DNA from: Chitinilyticum aquatile DSM 21506
GTDB lineage: Bacteria; Pseudomonadota; Gammaproteobacteria; Burkholderiales; Chitinibacteraceae
Assembly: GCF_000430805.1 (NCBI RefSeq)
Contig: NZ_AUMS01000001.1
Span: 523,335 to 587,334 of the forward strand
Direction of reading: 5' to 3'
DNA length: 64,000 bases
Part shown: piece by piece, positions 19,540-29,522 of the stretch
Position numbering within the stretch: position 1 is the stretch's first letter
Layout: every line of letters begins with the position of its first letter
Notes under the pieces: generated by a model
What the model was told of the DNA's origin: nothing
Database searches by the model: none
What the model saw: the letters and a program-made list of their open reading frames with translations, nothing else
Translations under genes and position numbers: made by a program

Positions 19540-20118
19540 TCAGTCTCGGGGCTCAGTGCCGGTTTCCAGCGCAAGATAGCGAACTTCGAGGATTTCCAGC
19601 TCTTCCACGCCCTGTGGCGTGCGCAGCAGCACCACATCGCCTTCGCGCGCCTTGATGAGCGCACGGGCGACCGGTGACGTCCAGCTGATGTAGTTGCGGC
19701 GCACATCGGTTTCATCGAGCCCGACGATGGCCACGGTTTCCTCGCGCCCATTCTCGCGCAGATACGAGACCGTTGCCGAGAAAAACACCTGATCCGATGC
19801 TTCTCGTGTCACCGGATCGACCACTTCGGCATTTTCCAGCCGTTTCTGCAGAAAACGGATGCGACGGTCGATTTCGCGCAACCGCTTCTTGCCATAAATG
19901 TAGTCGCCGTTTTCCGACCGGTCGCCATTGCTGGCCGCCCAGTTGATGAGGACAGTGAGCTCCGGGCGCTCCTTGTGCACCAGCTGGTAGAGCTCGTTTT
20001 TCAGGCGCTGCCAGCCGCCGGGCGTCATGTAGTTGCGGCTGCCGACTGGCACTTTCAGCTCAGCCGGCAGCTCGTCGTCATCCGCGTGCTCGTTTTCCCG
20101 GGTAAAGGCTTTGCTCAT
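19540..20118 (-). CDS. greB: transcription elongation factor GreB
   Basis: Rescues backtracked RNA polymerase by stimulating transcript cleavage, 192 aa. The N-terminal coiled coil (LKNELYQLVHKERPELTVL) carries GDRSENGDYIYGKKRLREID, the GreA/GreB signature with acidic tip, and the C-terminal FKBP-like domain ends in SPVARALIKAREGDVVLL. GreB rather than GreA is supported by the GDRSENGDYIYGK form and RRIRFLQKRL. Start at 20118 gives MSKAFTRENE; a longer frame adds 18 unrelated residues. Confidence 0.93.
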   Translation of the reverse strand: MSKAFTRENEHADDDELPAELKVPVGSRNYMTPGGWQRLKNELYQLVHKERPELTVLINWAASNGDRSENGDYIYGKKRLREIDRRIRFLQKRLENAEVVDPVTREASDQVFFSATVSYLRENGREETVAIVGLDETDVRRNYISWTSPVARALIKAREGDVVLLRTPQGVEELEILEVRYLALETGTEPRD

Positions 20119-20129
20119 CTGGCAACTGC

Positions 20130-21272
20130 TTATGCGTCGTTTTCGGTACCGTTGAAGCCAAGACCGGCCCATTTCATCGCGGCCAGCACCTCGGTTTCGC
20201 TCAGTTCGTAGAACTGGCCACGCTTCAGTCGCCCCGGCAGTGCAAACATGCCGAAACGCACTCGCATCAGACGCGATACCTGCAGCTCGAAATGCTCGAA
20301 CATGCGGCGTACTTCACGATTGCGTCCTTCGCGCAGGATGACGTGATACCAGGTGTTCTTGCCTTCGCCGCCGCGCTCGACGATATGGTCGAAATGCGCC
20401 GGGCCATCATCAAGTTCGATGCCCTTGGCAAGCGCCTTCATCTGATCATCGTCGAGCTTGCCCAGCACGCGCACCGCATATTCGCGTTCGACACCGAAAC
20501 TCGGATGCGTCATGCGGTTGGCCAGATCACCGGATGTAGTAAACAGCAGCAAACCCGAGGTATTGAAATCCAGACGGCCGATGGCGATCCATTTGCTGGA
20601 GCCAAGACGGGGCAGGCGATCAAATACGGTCACGCGGCCTTCCGGGTCATCACGACTGACGAGTTCACCTTCCTGCTTGTGATACATCATGATGCGCGGC
20701 AGGCGGTCTTCCCACTTGAGCTGGATGCGCTTGCCATCAAGGCGCACATCGTCATCGGGCTTGACCTTGGCCCCCAGTCCGACGACCTGCCCGTTGATGC
20801 TGACACGGCCGGCGGCGATCACTTCTTCCATGTCGCGACGCGAACCGAGACCGGTGAAGGCCAGCGCCTTCTGCAGACGTTCTTCGCCCAGATGCTTGCT
20901 CGGTACACGCTTTTCACGCAGTTGGCGCTGGATGGCGACTTCCTTCTGTGAACCCTTGCGCTGCTTCATGCGCTTGGCGCGCGAGACATCGCCACGAGCC
21001 GCCTTGACACGCCCGCCGTGGCGCGCGCTATGCCCGGTCAATACATCCTTGCCGCCCTCTGTGCTTGCCGCAACAGCCTCTTCGCCCGCAGCGGCCGGCT
21101 TGCGGGCCGTGCCGGCCTTTGCCCTGGCCAGCTCGGCTCGGGCCTTGTTGCCCAGAGGTTGCCAGGAATCATCACGCGCGGTCTTGCGGCCGCCCGCAAC
21201 GGCAGCCTGCTGCTGCTTGGCGTTGCGTTCTCGAATGGCCGGTTGCGGCCGGCGAGCGCGTTGGTCTTTCAT
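20130..21272 (-). CDS. rluB: 23S rRNA pseudouridine(2605) synthase RluB
   Basis: RsuA/RluB-type pseudouridine synthase, 380 aa. An S4 RNA-binding domain (ERLQKALAFTGLGSRRDMEE, VSINGQVVGLG) precedes the catalytic domain with the active Asp in GRLDFNTSGLLLFTTSGDLA, and EGRNREVRRMFEHFELQVSRL. Unlike E. coli RluB, whose basic extension is C-terminal, this one has about 130 N-terminal residues rich in Lys, Arg and Ala. Start at 21272 (MKDQRARRPQ) is preferred over a longer frame. Confidence 0.9.
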   Translation of the reverse strand: MKDQRARRPQPAIRERNAKQQQAAVAGGRKTARDDSWQPLGNKARAELARAKAGTARKPAAAGEEAVAASTEGGKDVLTGHSARHGGRVKAARGDVSRAKRMKQRKGSQKEVAIQRQLREKRVPSKHLGEERLQKALAFTGLGSRRDMEEVIAAGRVSINGQVVGLGAKVKPDDDVRLDGKRIQLKWEDRLPRIMMYHKQEGELVSRDDPEGRVTVFDRLPRLGSSKWIAIGRLDFNTSGLLLFTTSGDLANRMTHPSFGVEREYAVRVLGKLDDDQMKALAKGIELDDGPAHFDHIVERGGEGKNTWYHVILREGRNREVRRMFEHFELQVSRLMRVRFGMFALPGRLKRGQFYELSETEVLAAMKWAGLGFNGTENDA

Positions 21273-21341
21273 TGGGCGGACTCCGGGAAAAATCGGCTGA
21301 TTATACCTGTATGCGGCATCACGCATGCCATCGCAAGGCAG

Positions 21342-21374
21342 AAAAACGCAGGGCCGCCATCAAGGCGGCCCTGC
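21342..21374 (-). terminator. rho-independent terminator of the 152-aa gene
   Basis: Eleven-bp stem GCAGGGCCGCC and GGCGGCCCTGC with ATCAA loop; on the minus strand it is followed by GTTTTTC. It lies just downstream of the gene at 21393-21851. Confidence 0.85.
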
Positions 21375-21392
21375 CGGGTCAGGAAGCAAGGC

Positions 21393-21851
21393 TTACTTGC
21401 TGGTAAAAAAAGCAATGCAACCGACGCTGGTCAGACCAATGCTGAAGTTCTCCAGGCTGGCCTCATCGGGATTCAGACTGCGGCGCAGGTCGATGCGGCG
21501 CAGGATTTCATGCAACACTTCGATTTCCTTGAACCACTTTACCAGCCGCGATTCCTTCTGCAGAAAGGCCTCGATCTCGGCTTTCTGCGGGTGATCGTTT
21601 TCAACGTGAAGCCGGCTGCCGTCAGCCAGCATGGTCAGCTGCACGGCTGGCGGGATGCGGATACCCAGTACCGCCAGGTGACTGCCGATGTCCTGGCCAT
21701 AACGCTGCAGCTCATTGGCCGCCTTGCGGCGGATACCGTCCAGCTCGAGGGTGGCATCTGCGCCGCCCTGCTGCAGGAACCGGGCCAGATCCAGAAGGGT
21801 ACTTCCCTGATCATCGACATACGGTGCATCAGGTGCCGATACGGTATTCAC
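21393..21851 (-). CDS. conserved hypothetical protein
   Basis: Protein of about 152 aa without a domain I recognise. It contains a short helical N-terminal half (STLLDLARFLQQGGADATLE) and a charged C-terminal half (DHPQKAEIEAFLQKESRLVK). The GTG at 21849-21851 is preferred because AGAGGA lies seven bases upstream; an ATG at 21896 would add 15 residues. It has its own terminator and stands alone between rluB and mutS. Confidence 0.6.
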   Translation of the reverse strand: MNTVSAPDAPYVDDQGSTLLDLARFLQQGGADATLELDGIRRKAANELQRYGQDIGSHLAVLGIRIPPAVQLTMLADGSRLHVENDHPQKAEIEAFLQKESRLVKWFKEIEVLHEILRRIDLRRSLNPDEASLENFSIGLTSVGCIAFFTSK

Positions 21852-21978
21852 GATAATGTCCTCTTGATTGATTCGCGGCGGGCTTACCCAAACCATCCTA
21901 GCAAAGCATCCGCCGCCTTAAAGATGATTTATAACGCGAAATTTGATCAATAACAGGCAATTTACACTTTGTTGCACT

Positions 21979-24558
21979 TCACAGCGCGCGATGCAGCGCA
22001 TACACCAGTTCCAGCGCCATCTTTGGTGTCAGATCATCCGGATTGATGGCCGCAAGCTGTTCGACAACCGGATGGATTTCCGGTTCAGCCATGACATCCG
22101 AAATAGCAATTGCGGAAAAAAGATCGGACTGCCCGTCGCGCAACACACTGGCCTGCTCCAGCTCGACCAGCTTGCGCTTGGCCTGCCGCACCACCTCGCG
22201 CGGCACACCGGCAAGCTGCGCCACAGCCACACCGTAGCTCTGCGAAGCCGGCCCATCTTCCACCGCGTGCAGGAACACGATCCTGTCCTTGTGCTCGACC
22301 GCATCAAGATGCACGTTGGCGACCTGCGCATAATCCTGCGCCAGCCTTGTCAACTCGAAATAGTGCGTGGCAAACAGCGTGTAGGCGCGATTTTTTTCGA
22401 TCAGCGCACGGGCGATCGCCCAAGCCAGCGCCAGCCCGTCAAAGGTCGAGGTGCCGCGCCCCACTTCATCCATCAGCACCAGGCTGTGTTCAGAAGCATT
22501 ATTGAGAATGTTGGCGGTTTCGCTCATTTCCACCATGAAGGTCGAGCGCCCGCCTGCCAGATCGTCCGATGCGCCGATGCGCGTAAAGATGCGGTCAACC
22601 CGCCCGATCACCGCCTGATCGGCCGGCACCAGGCTGCCGATGTGCGCCAGCAGCACGATCAGCGCGGTCTGGCGCATATAGGTCGATTTACCGCCCATGT
22701 TCGGGCCGGTGATCAGCAGCAGTTTGCGCGTCGGTGCAAACTGCGCGCTGTTGGGAATGAAATCGGCAATCTGCGCTTCCACGACCGGATGACGGCCGGC
22801 GCGGATGTCGAGCACCACCTCATCAACGAAAACCGGCGCCACATAGCGCCACTCGCGCGCATGCAGGGCCAGCGAGGCCATCACATCGACAGTCGCCACG
22901 CCTTGCGCAGCCAGACGCAGCGCCGGAATGTGCGGCTGCAGCTCGTCAAGCAAGGCATCGAACAGCGCCTTTTCCAGCGCCAGTGCGCGCTCCTGCGCCG
23001 AGAGTGCCTTGTCCTCGAATTCCTTCAGTTCCGGCGTGATGTAGCGCTCGGCATTTTTCATCGTCTGCCGGCGGCGATAGTGCGCCGGCACCAGCGCCGT
23101 ATTGGCATTGCTGATTTCGATGAAGAAACCCGCCACACGGTTGTATTCGACGCGCAGGGTGGCGATGCCGGTCGCTTCGCGCTCGCGCGCCTCCAGCGCA
23201 GCCAGGAACGCACCGCAATCGGACTGCAGCGCGCGCAACTCATCCAGCTCCGCGCTGTAACCGGCGGCAATCACCCCGCCTTCGCGCAGCACGACCGAGG
23301 GCTCGGGCAGGATGGCCGCCTGCAGCAGTGCCGTGAGTGCGTCATCCACCGTCAACGCCGATCCCAGCGCGGCAAACAGCCCGCCCTGCGGCAGGGTGGC
23401 AACCAGCTGTGGCAGCTGCGCAAGGCTGTCGCGCAGGCTGGACAGATCACGCGGGCGCGCGCTTTTCAGCGCAATGCGCCCGGCGATGCGCTCGATGTCG
23501 GCAATTTCGCGCAAGATCGCCTGCAGTGCCTCTTCACAAGCCGCATCAAGCAGCTGGCTGATGCCCTGCTGGCGCTCGAGAATCTGCCGGTGATCGCGTA
23601 GAGGGTGATGCAGCCAGTGCTGCAGAAGGCGCGCGCCCATGCTGGTCGCGGTATGGTCCAGTACGGAGAACAGCGTTGGCGCACGCTCGCCGCGAATGGT
23701 CTCGGAAATTTCCAGATTGCGGCGCGTCGCGGCGTCGAGTTCGATGTACTGGCTGCTGTTCTCCACGCGCAAGCCGGCCAGTGCCGGCAGATTGCCGCCC
23801 TGCGTGAGCTTCACGAAGTCGATCAGCGCACCGGCCGCACCCACGGCCAGCATGCCTTCCTGGACGCCGAAACCAGCCAGATCGTGCGTACCGAACAATT
23901 GATTGAGCTTGCGGGTGGCGGTATCCGCATCGAACTGCCAGGGCGGCAGCTGGCGCACCGGAATGCCCAGGCTGGCCAGCACCGGCGGTGCCGACTCTTC
24001 CGGCAGCAGGATTTCCGCCGGGCGCAGCCGCTCGATCTCGGAGAGCAGCTTGTCGACCTCGCAATCCATCAGCGCGCAATCGCCGGACGCCAGCGACAGC
24101 CAGGCCAGCCCCAGGCGGCCGCGATGGATGCACAGCGCCAGCAGGCGGTTTTCCTGCTTGTCGTCCAGCAATGCCTGGTCGGTCAGCGTGCCGGGTGTGA
24201 CCACCTTCACCACCTTGCGCTCGACCGGGCCCTTGCTCGTCGCCGGATCGCCCACCTGCTCGCAGATTGCCACCGACTCACCAAGTCGTACCAGCCGCGC
24301 CAGATACTGTTCGGCAGCGTGATAGGGCACGCCTGCCATGCGGATCGGCACGCCGGCGCTCTGCCCGCGCGTGGTCAGCGTGATATCGAGCAGCCGCGCT
24401 GCTTTTACCGCATCTTCGTGGAAGAGCTCGTAAAAGTCGCCCATGCGGTAGAACAGCAGCTTGTCCGGGTGCTCGGCTTTCAGCGCAAGGTACTGAACCA
24501 TCATCGGGGTATGCTGCGGAACAGCATTATTTTCTTTGGCTGCAGGCTTACGGGCCAT
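21979..24558 (-). CDS. mutS: DNA mismatch repair protein MutS
   Basis: Recognises mispairs and starts methyl-directed repair, 859 aa. N-terminal mismatch-binding motif [16 protein letters not shown] (Phe-Xaa-Glu), ATPase with Walker [34 protein letters not shown], Walker [18 protein letters not shown] and [10 protein letters not shown]. The first 17 residues ([15 protein letters not shown]) are an extension relative to E. coli MutS and coincide with a degraded 49-bp palindrome. Confidence 0.97.
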   Translation of the reverse strand: MARKPAAKENNAVPQHTPMMVQYLALKAEHPDKLLFYRMGDFYELFHEDAVKAARLLDITLTTRGQSAGVPIRMAGVPYHAAEQYLARLVRLGESVAICEQVGDPATSKGPVERKVVKVVTPGTLTDQALLDDKQENRLLALCIHRGRLGLAWLSLASGDCALMDCEVDKLLSEIERLRPAEILLPEESAPPVLASLGIPVRQLPPWQFDADTATRKLNQLFGTHDLAGFGVQEGMLAVGAAGALIDFVKLTQGGNLPALAGLRVENSSQYIELDAATRRNLEISETIRGERAPTLFSVLDHTATSMGARLLQHWLHHPLRDHRQILERQQGISQLLDAACEEALQAILREIADIERIAGRIALKSARPRDLSSLRDSLAQLPQLVATLPQGGLFAALGSALTVDDALTALLQAAILPEPSVVLREGGVIAAGYSAELDELRALQSDCGAFLAALEAREREATGIATLRVEYNRVAGFFIEISNANTALVPAHYRRRQTMKNAERYITPELKEFEDKALSAQERALALEKALFDALLDELQPHIPALRLAAQGVATVDVMASLALHAREWRYVAPVFVDEVVLDIRAGRHPVVEAQIADFIPNSAQFAPTRKLLLITGPNMGGKSTYMRQTALIVLLAHIGSLVPADQAVIGRVDRIFTRIGASDDLAGGRSTFMVEMSETANILNNASEHSLVLMDEVGRGTSTFDGLALAWAIARALIEKNRAYTLFATHYFELTRLAQDYAQVANVHLDAVEHKDRIVFLHAVEDGPASQSYGVAVAQLAGVPREVVRQAKRKLVELEQASVLRDGQSDLFSAIAISDVMAEPEIHPVVEQLAAINPDDLTPKMALELVYALHRAL
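24507..24555. repeat. probable degraded 49-bp palindromic repeat (mutS start)
   Basis: GGGTAT begins at 24507 and, in exact 49-bp register, the other arm reads AAGCCTGCAGCC on the minus strand, the family core. The outer ATACCC of that arm is lost. It overlaps codons 2-17 of mutS. Confidence 0.45.
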
Positions 24559-24691
24559 GGGGTATACCTTGAACGGGCCCCGCTGCGCGTGGCCCCCTGA
24601 ATAGAAGGACAGGCGCGGAATTCTACCGGAGTTGGCAACAAATGGGGCCGATGCAATGGCCGCATCCAGCCCGCCGCACCGGCGTCGGGGA

Positions 24692-24970
24692 TCAGGCTGC
24701 CGGTTTCCCCGCGCGACGTTCGAACACCAGCTTCATCACCAGCACCGAACCGGCCAGCAGCAGGGTCACACTATTGGCGAGAATCAGCGGCAGATCGCGC
24801 CCGAGAATGCCGTACACCAGCCAGAGCGCCACGCCGGTGATGAAAATCAGGTACATGCCGAGTGATATGTCCTTCGCCGAGCGGCTGCGCCACACCTGCC
24901 ATACCTGCGGAACAAAGGCGACGGTGGTGCAAATGGCGGCAGCAAGGCCAAGCAGATCTTGATACATCAT
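24692..24970 (-). CDS. SemiSWEET sugar transporter
   Basis: Ninety-two-residue membrane protein with three segments forming one PQ-loop triple-helix bundle; works as a dimer to pass sugars. The segment [20 protein letters not shown] carries the PQ motif and S-KDIS, and [15 protein letters not shown] is the last helix. Start is at 24970 or 24967 (ATGATG) with GGGAG upstream, overlapping the HAD phosphatase stop codon, so the two form an operon that could couple sugar movement to dephosphorylation. Confidence 0.85.
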   Translation of the reverse strand: MMYQDLLGLAAAICTTVAFVPQVWQVWRSRSAKDISLGMYLIFITGVALWLVYGILGRDLPLILANSVTLLLAGSVLVMKLVFERRAGKPAA

Positions 24971-25623
24971 CGCTGCGCTCCCTGCGGCAAAATCATCATC
25001 ACGCCATTGCCCTCGCCCGTGGCTGTTACGCCGCGCCAGTCCTGAATCCTCAGAACGAGATCGGGATGCAAGGGCGCATTGCCCCCCACCTGCACGAGGC
25101 GGGCACCGGCGCCTGCGGCACTGCGCAAACCGGCCGGTGCATCCTCGAATGCCACGCACTCGGCCGCCGGCACGCCAAGCAGGGCTGCGCCACGCAAGTA
25201 CGGCTCAGGGTCGGGTTTGCCGTGGCTGACATCTTCGGCAGAAACGATGCGCGCGGGCAGCGGCAGGCCGCAATGGCGCAGACGCTTTTCCAGTACCGGG
25301 CGCGTGGCCGACGTCACCAGAGCCCAGCGATCAGCAGGCAGACCGGCCAGCATTGCGGCCGCGCCGGGGATGGCAATCACGCCATCGCAGTTTGCCACTT
25401 CCAGCTCGTCCAGCCAGGCCGATTCAGTGGCAATATCGAGATGCGGCGCAACCTGGGCAATGGTGGCGCTGGACGGTACGCCATGGCATATAGCCAGCAC
25501 GTGCTCGAGTGCGATACCGTGGCGGGCACACCAGATACCCCAGATCAGCTCGATATTGGCAGTGGAGTCCAGCAAGGTGCCGTCCATGTCGAAAAGGAAG
25601 GCGGGGGCCTTGAGTGTTTGCAT
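24967..25623 (-). CDS. HAD-family sugar phosphatase
   Basis: HAD superfamily subfamily IA phosphatase, 218 aa. Motif I FDMDGTLLDST with nucleophile Asp near residue 12, motif II ALVTSATRP, motif III lysine in SHGKPDPEPYL and motif IV AFEDAPAG. It resembles YfbT/YniC-type hexitol or sugar phosphatases. It overlaps the SemiSWEET gene, which suggests a sugar phosphate as substrate; this is inference. Confidence 0.85.
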   Translation of the reverse strand: MQTLKAPAFLFDMDGTLLDSTANIELIWGIWCARHGIALEHVLAICHGVPSSATIAQVAPHLDIATESAWLDELEVANCDGVIAIPGAAAMLAGLPADRWALVTSATRPVLEKRLRHCGLPLPARIVSAEDVSHGKPDPEPYLRGAALLGVPAAECVAFEDAPAGLRSAAGAGARLVQVGGNAPLHPDLVLRIQDWRGVTATGEGNGVMMILPQGAQR

Positions 25624-25745
25624 TGTCGGGTCCTGAATGAGGCGCTGTCGGGAATTGCATTATTGCTGCCATGCCGGACACAGGTTTCGCATGACAGCTG
25701 CACTTCTTCTACAATCAGCTCACACATAATCGCAAGGTTGTACCG

Positions 25746-26591
25746 ATGCTGGTCAGAGAATGGGTGGGAAGCACGCAAGGCCAGGGCTGGCAGTACCAGT
25801 ATTACGCCGATACGCTCTGCCCGTTTCTGTGGCATTACCATCCCGAATTCGAGCTGACCTACACGCGCAACGCCAGCGGCCTGCGTTACATCAGCAGCGA
25901 CGTCGAACGCTTTGCCTCGCCCGATCTGGTTCTGGTCGCCCCCAACCAGCCACACACTTGGCATGCCGAGCCGCGCGCTGACGGCGGCCAGCAAGAAGTG
26001 CAAGTCGTGTTTTTTACCCTCGCATGGCTGCAGGGCCTTGAAGCGCAGGGCATGCCCGAGCTGCATGCGCTGTGCCGCTGGCTCGCCGGCATCCGCAAGG
26101 GCATCGTGTTCAGCCCGGAATGTGCCGAAGACCTGGCGCCGCAATTTGCCGAGCTGCACCAGTTGCGCGGTCTGCCCCGCCTGAACTGCCTGCTGGGCCT
26201 GCTGGACAGACTGCGACAGGACACGACCGCGCGGCAGCTCGAAGGGCTGAGCGGACACATCACCGACCGCCGCCTGCAGCTGGCGCTGGATTACCTGCAG
26301 GCGCACTATGCAGAACCGGTGACGCTTGATGCGCTTGCAAATGCCTCCGCCGCCAGTCCGGCTACACTGAAGCGGCTTTTCGCGCAACAGATGCACACCT
26401 GCTTCAGCGCCCTGCTGGCCGAGTTGCGCATTGGCCACGCCTGCAATCTGCTCTTGACCAGCGCACATTCCATTCCCTGGATCGCCAGCAGCAGCGGATT
26501 TCCATCGCTCAGCCAGTTCTACCGCAGCTTCGCAGCGCAGAAGGGTTGCACACCGGCGGCATTTCGCCGGCAGTACCGCATTGGCACTTGA
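25746..26591 (+). CDS. AraC-family transcriptional regulator
   Basis: Regulator of 281 aa: an N-terminal cupin-like sensor half (CPFLWHYHPEFELTYTRN and NQPHTWH) and a C-terminal pair of AraC helix-turn-helix motifs (VTLDALANASAASPATLKRL and SGFPSLSQFYRSFAAQKG). Immediately followed by a DeoR-type regulator on the same strand. The cupin half suggests a sugar or sugar acid ligand. Confidence 0.9.
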   Translation: MLVREWVGSTQGQGWQYQYYADTLCPFLWHYHPEFELTYTRNASGLRYISSDVERFASPDLVLVAPNQPHTWHAEPRADGGQQEVQVVFFTLAWLQGLEAQGMPELHALCRWLAGIRKGIVFSPECAEDLAPQFAELHQLRGLPRLNCLLGLLDRLRQDTTARQLEGLSGHITDRRLQLALDYLQAHYAEPVTLDALANASAASPATLKRLFAQQMHTCFSALLAELRIGHACNLLLTSAHSIPWIASSSGFPSLSQFYRSFAAQKGCTPAAFRRQYRIGT

Positions 26592-26641
26592 ACAGGCTTC
26601 AATGCACCTATAATTTCGCAAACGAACAAAAAGTGAACATC

Positions 26642-27403
26642 ATGATCCTGAACCAGCGCCAGCAGGAATTGCTCGAATGGGTACAGCGCACCGGGCACGC
26701 CAGTGTCGACGAGCTGGCCCACCATTTCGGCGTCACGCCGCAAACCATACGCCGCGACATCAACCAGCTGGCCGACGAGCGCCGGCTGCACCGCGTGCAC
26801 GGCGGCGCCAGCGCGCATTCCAGCGTCGAGAATGTCGCCTACTCTGCACGCCAGATCCTGTGCAGCGCGGAAAAGGAGCGCATCGCGCAACTGGTCGCCG
26901 AGCACATCCCGAACCACGCCTCGGTCTTCATGAATCTCGGCACGACCAGCGAAGCCGTCGCGCGCGCACTCAACCGGCACGAGGGCCTGCGCGTGATCAC
27001 CAACAACACGCACATCGCGATGACGATGTGCCACTACCCCGACTGCGAGGTCATCCTTGCCGGCGGCGTGATGCGCGCCAAGGACCACGGCATTGTCGGC
27101 GAGGCCACCATTGATTTCATCAGGCAGTTCAAGGTGGATTACGCCGTACTGGGCGTGGCCTGCATCGAAGCCGACGGCACGTTGCGCGACTTTGAAATGC
27201 GCGAAGTGAAAACGTCGACTGCCATCATGGCGCTGGCGCGACACGTCTTTCTGGTAGCCGATCACAGCAAGTTCGGCCGGCCTTCGCTGGTGCAGATGGG
27301 GCATCTGCGCGAGATCACGGCACTGTTTACCGACCGCATGCCGGACGCGGCCATGCAGGCGGTCATCGCCGAGAGTGACTGCGAGCTCTACGTGGCCGAG
27401 TAA
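26642..27403 (+). CDS. DeoR-family transcriptional regulator
   Basis: Repressor of 253 aa. N-terminal winged helix (LLEWVQRTGHASVDELAHHF, GVTPQTIRRDINQLADE, RRLHRVHGGAS) and a C-terminal DeoR sensor domain with VFMNLGTTSEAVARAL and VVADHSKFGR, which bind phosphorylated sugars. It resembles GlpR. Start ATG at 26642 gives MILNQRQQELL. It precedes the tpiA-fbp-fba cluster by 178 bp and is the natural candidate regulator. Confidence 0.9.
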   Translation: MILNQRQQELLEWVQRTGHASVDELAHHFGVTPQTIRRDINQLADERRLHRVHGGASAHSSVENVAYSARQILCSAEKERIAQLVAEHIPNHASVFMNLGTTSEAVARALNRHEGLRVITNNTHIAMTMCHYPDCEVILAGGVMRAKDHGIVGEATIDFIRQFKVDYAVLGVACIEADGTLRDFEMREVKTSTAIMALARHVFLVADHSKFGRPSLVQMGHLREITALFTDRMPDAAMQAVIAESDCELYVAE

Positions 27404-27581
27404 TATCCGCTCGCGCAGATTCGCGCATTAATTGTTCGATATATTTTCGCCATTCATCGTTTTATTTTCGTTTTTGATTGATTTCGATCATCAACCGCGC
27501 CTACCATACGGCCATACCTGATGAAACGGGCCAGAAGCTCCGTTTCGCGGCACCACCGGCCAGCACGGAGAACGAACAGCG
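27404..27581 (+). promoter_or_regulatory. AT-rich control region before tpiA
   Basis: An AT-rich stretch between the DeoR gene and tpiA with three spaced ATTTTCG or ATTTCG repeats at 27443-27449, 27464-27470 and 27481-27486, about two helical turns apart. Repeated TTTCG motifs are typical for DeoR-family operators. No clean promoter hexamers could be assigned. Confidence 0.4.
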
Positions 27582-28430
27582 ATGAACAGCGCCATGCCCC
27601 GCCAGATCAGCCACCCTGATCCCGCCCCTGTCCTGATGGATTACCCCTGGCCCGCCATACCGCGCCGCCGCCGGCTGGTAGTGGGCAACTGGAAAATGCA
27701 CGGCAGCCTCGCGCTCTGCCGCGAATCGGTACCGGCACTGGCAGCAGTCGCCAGCCCCGCAGTCGGCATCGTGCTCTGCCCGCCCGCACCGTATCTTGGC
27801 GAAATGGCACGACTGGCACAGGGAACCCGGGTCGAATTCAGCGGACAGGATGTCGGCGAACTCGCCTGCGGGCCGCGCACCGGCGAATGGTCGGCAGCCA
27901 TGCTGGGCGAAATCGGCTGCAAGTTTGCGCTCGTAGGCCACTCCGAGCGCCGGCAGCATCATTATGAAAACGACGCGCTGATTGCCGGCAAGGCTCGCGC
28001 CTGTGCGGCAGCCGGCATCACGCCGATCGTGTGCATCGGCGAAAGCCAGGACGAACACGAAAAAGGCGAAACCGCCCGCGTACTGCGCAACCAGCTCGAC
28101 TGGCTGCTGACCACCCCGCACTGGCGCGATGCCATCATCGCCTACGAGCCGCTGTGGGCAATCGGCAGCAACCGCCCGGCCACGCCGGAACTCGCGCAGG
28201 CCACACACGCCTTCATCCGCGATTATCTGGCGCAATCGGATGCCGCAGCTGCGGCCAGCATGCCGCTGCTCTACGGTGGCAGTGTCAAGGCCGACAACGC
28301 CGCGGCACTCTTTGGCATGCCCGACATCGACGGTGTACTGGTCGGCGGCGCTTCACTGGATGTCACCGGTTTCCTGCAGATCTATACCGCAGCGCTCGTC
28401 GAGCGTCACCGTCCGCGCCACTATCGCTGA
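27582..28430 (+). CDS. tpiA: triosephosphate isomerase
   Basis: Interconverts dihydroxyacetone phosphate and glyceraldehyde 3-phosphate, 282 aa. Conserved GNWKMHGSLAL, ALVGHSERRQ with catalytic His, catalytic Glu in IIAYEPLWAIG and the phosphate-binding LLYGGSVKADNAAALF. About 30 extra residues precede the GNWKM strand. It is the first gene of a cluster with fructose-bisphosphatase and a class II aldolase; a second housekeeping tpiA may exist elsewhere. Confidence 0.93.
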   Translation: MNSAMPRQISHPDPAPVLMDYPWPAIPRRRRLVVGNWKMHGSLALCRESVPALAAVASPAVGIVLCPPAPYLGEMARLAQGTRVEFSGQDVGELACGPRTGEWSAAMLGEIGCKFALVGHSERRQHHYENDALIAGKARACAAAGITPIVCIGESQDEHEKGETARVLRNQLDWLLTTPHWRDAIIAYEPLWAIGSNRPATPELAQATHAFIRDYLAQSDAAAAASMPLLYGGSVKADNAAALFGMPDIDGVLVGGASLDVTGFLQIYTAALVERHRPRHYR

Positions 28431-28523
28431 AAACACGCCAGCAATGCGGCCGGAACGACAAACCCGGCCACGGCAAACCCCCACCACCATTTTCAGCACA
28501 AACTACGGACCAAGAAGCAGACC

Positions 28524-29510
28524 ATGCCCCCCAGCCTCGCCACCTTTCTCGCCAGCCAGCAACACGAGCCGACGGTCGCACGCCTTGCACCAGCGCTGCA
28601 GCACATTGCCGGCGCCTGCATCGCCATTGCCCGCGCCATCCGGCAAGCCGCGCTCACCGGCAGCCAGGGCCTCGCCGGCAGCGACAATATCCAGGGTGAA
28701 GCGCAGCAGAAACTCGACGTGATCAGCAACGAGCTGATGATCGAAGCCGCCCGGCGCTGCCCGCAGATTGCTGCGCTCGCCTCCGAAGAACTCGACGACA
28801 TCGTCCAGCTAAACGCCAGCACCGCGGACAGCCTGCTGCTGCTGACCGACCCGCTGGATGGCTCCAGCAACCTCGACATCGGCATGACGGTCGGCAGCAT
28901 TTTCTCGCTGCTGCCGGCCACAGCCGGCTCGGTCACCACAGCAAGCTTCCTGCGCCCCGGTCACGAACAGTGCTGCGCCGGCTACGCGCTCTACGGCCCG
29001 GCCACCATGCTGGTGTTCACCACGGGCAGCGAAGTCAACGGCTTCACGCTCGACGAAGCGCGTGGCGAATTCCTGCTGACGCACCCGCAGCTGCAAATTG
29101 CGCCGGAATGTAGCGAGTTCGCCATCAATGCCGCCAATCTACGGCACTGGGAGCTGCCGGTGCAGCGCTATATCGCGGAATGCCAGGCCGGCAGCGCAGG
29201 CCCACGCGGCAAGGATTTCAACATGCGCTGGGTGGCCGCCATGGTGGCCGACGTGCACCGCATTCTGCTGCGCGGCGGCGTATTCCTCTACCCGCGCGAT
29301 GCGCGCCAGCCACCGGGAGCCGGCAAGCTGCGCCTGCTGTATGAAGCCAACCCGATGGCGCTGCTGATCGAAGCCGCCGGCGGAGCTGCCAGCAATGGCA
29401 GCGAGCGCCTGCTCGACATGAATCCCGAACGCCTGCACCAGCGCACCGGCGTGGTGCTGGGCGCCAGGAACGAAGTTGAACGCCTTGCCAGCTACCACCT
29501 CTCCCACTAA
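28524..29510 (+). CDS. fbp: fructose-1,6-bisphosphatase class I
   Basis: Gluconeogenic phosphatase, 328 aa. Metal-site motif LLTDPLDGSSNLDIGMTVGS near residues 110-129, substrate-binding MRWVAAMVADVHRILLRGGV and YEANPMALLIEAAGG. An ASEELDD acidic site precedes it. Class I (Fbp/CbbF) as opposed to GlpX. It lies between tpiA and fba on the same strand, so the three catalyse consecutive steps from triose phosphates to fructose 6-phosphate. Confidence 0.93.
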   Translation: MPPSLATFLASQQHEPTVARLAPALQHIAGACIAIARAIRQAALTGSQGLAGSDNIQGEAQQKLDVISNELMIEAARRCPQIAALASEELDDIVQLNASTADSLLLLTDPLDGSSNLDIGMTVGSIFSLLPATAGSVTTASFLRPGHEQCCAGYALYGPATMLVFTTGSEVNGFTLDEARGEFLLTHPQLQIAPECSEFAINAANLRHWELPVQRYIAECQAGSAGPRGKDFNMRWVAAMVADVHRILLRGGVFLYPRDARQPPGAGKLRLLYEANPMALLIEAAGGAASNGSERLLDMNPERLHQRTGVVLGARNEVERLASYHLSH

Positions 29511-29522
29511 GGACTCCGCACC

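Noticed and set aside
21842..21889. CGGTAT and TTACCC pair near the start of the 152-aa gene
   Set aside because: Spacing is 48, not 49, and neither arm has the inner GCCTGNAGCC or CC at positions 17-18.
23919..23968. CGGTAT and ATGCCC pair inside mutS
   Set aside because: Spacing is 50 and the arms do not fit the repeat; ordinary coding sequence.
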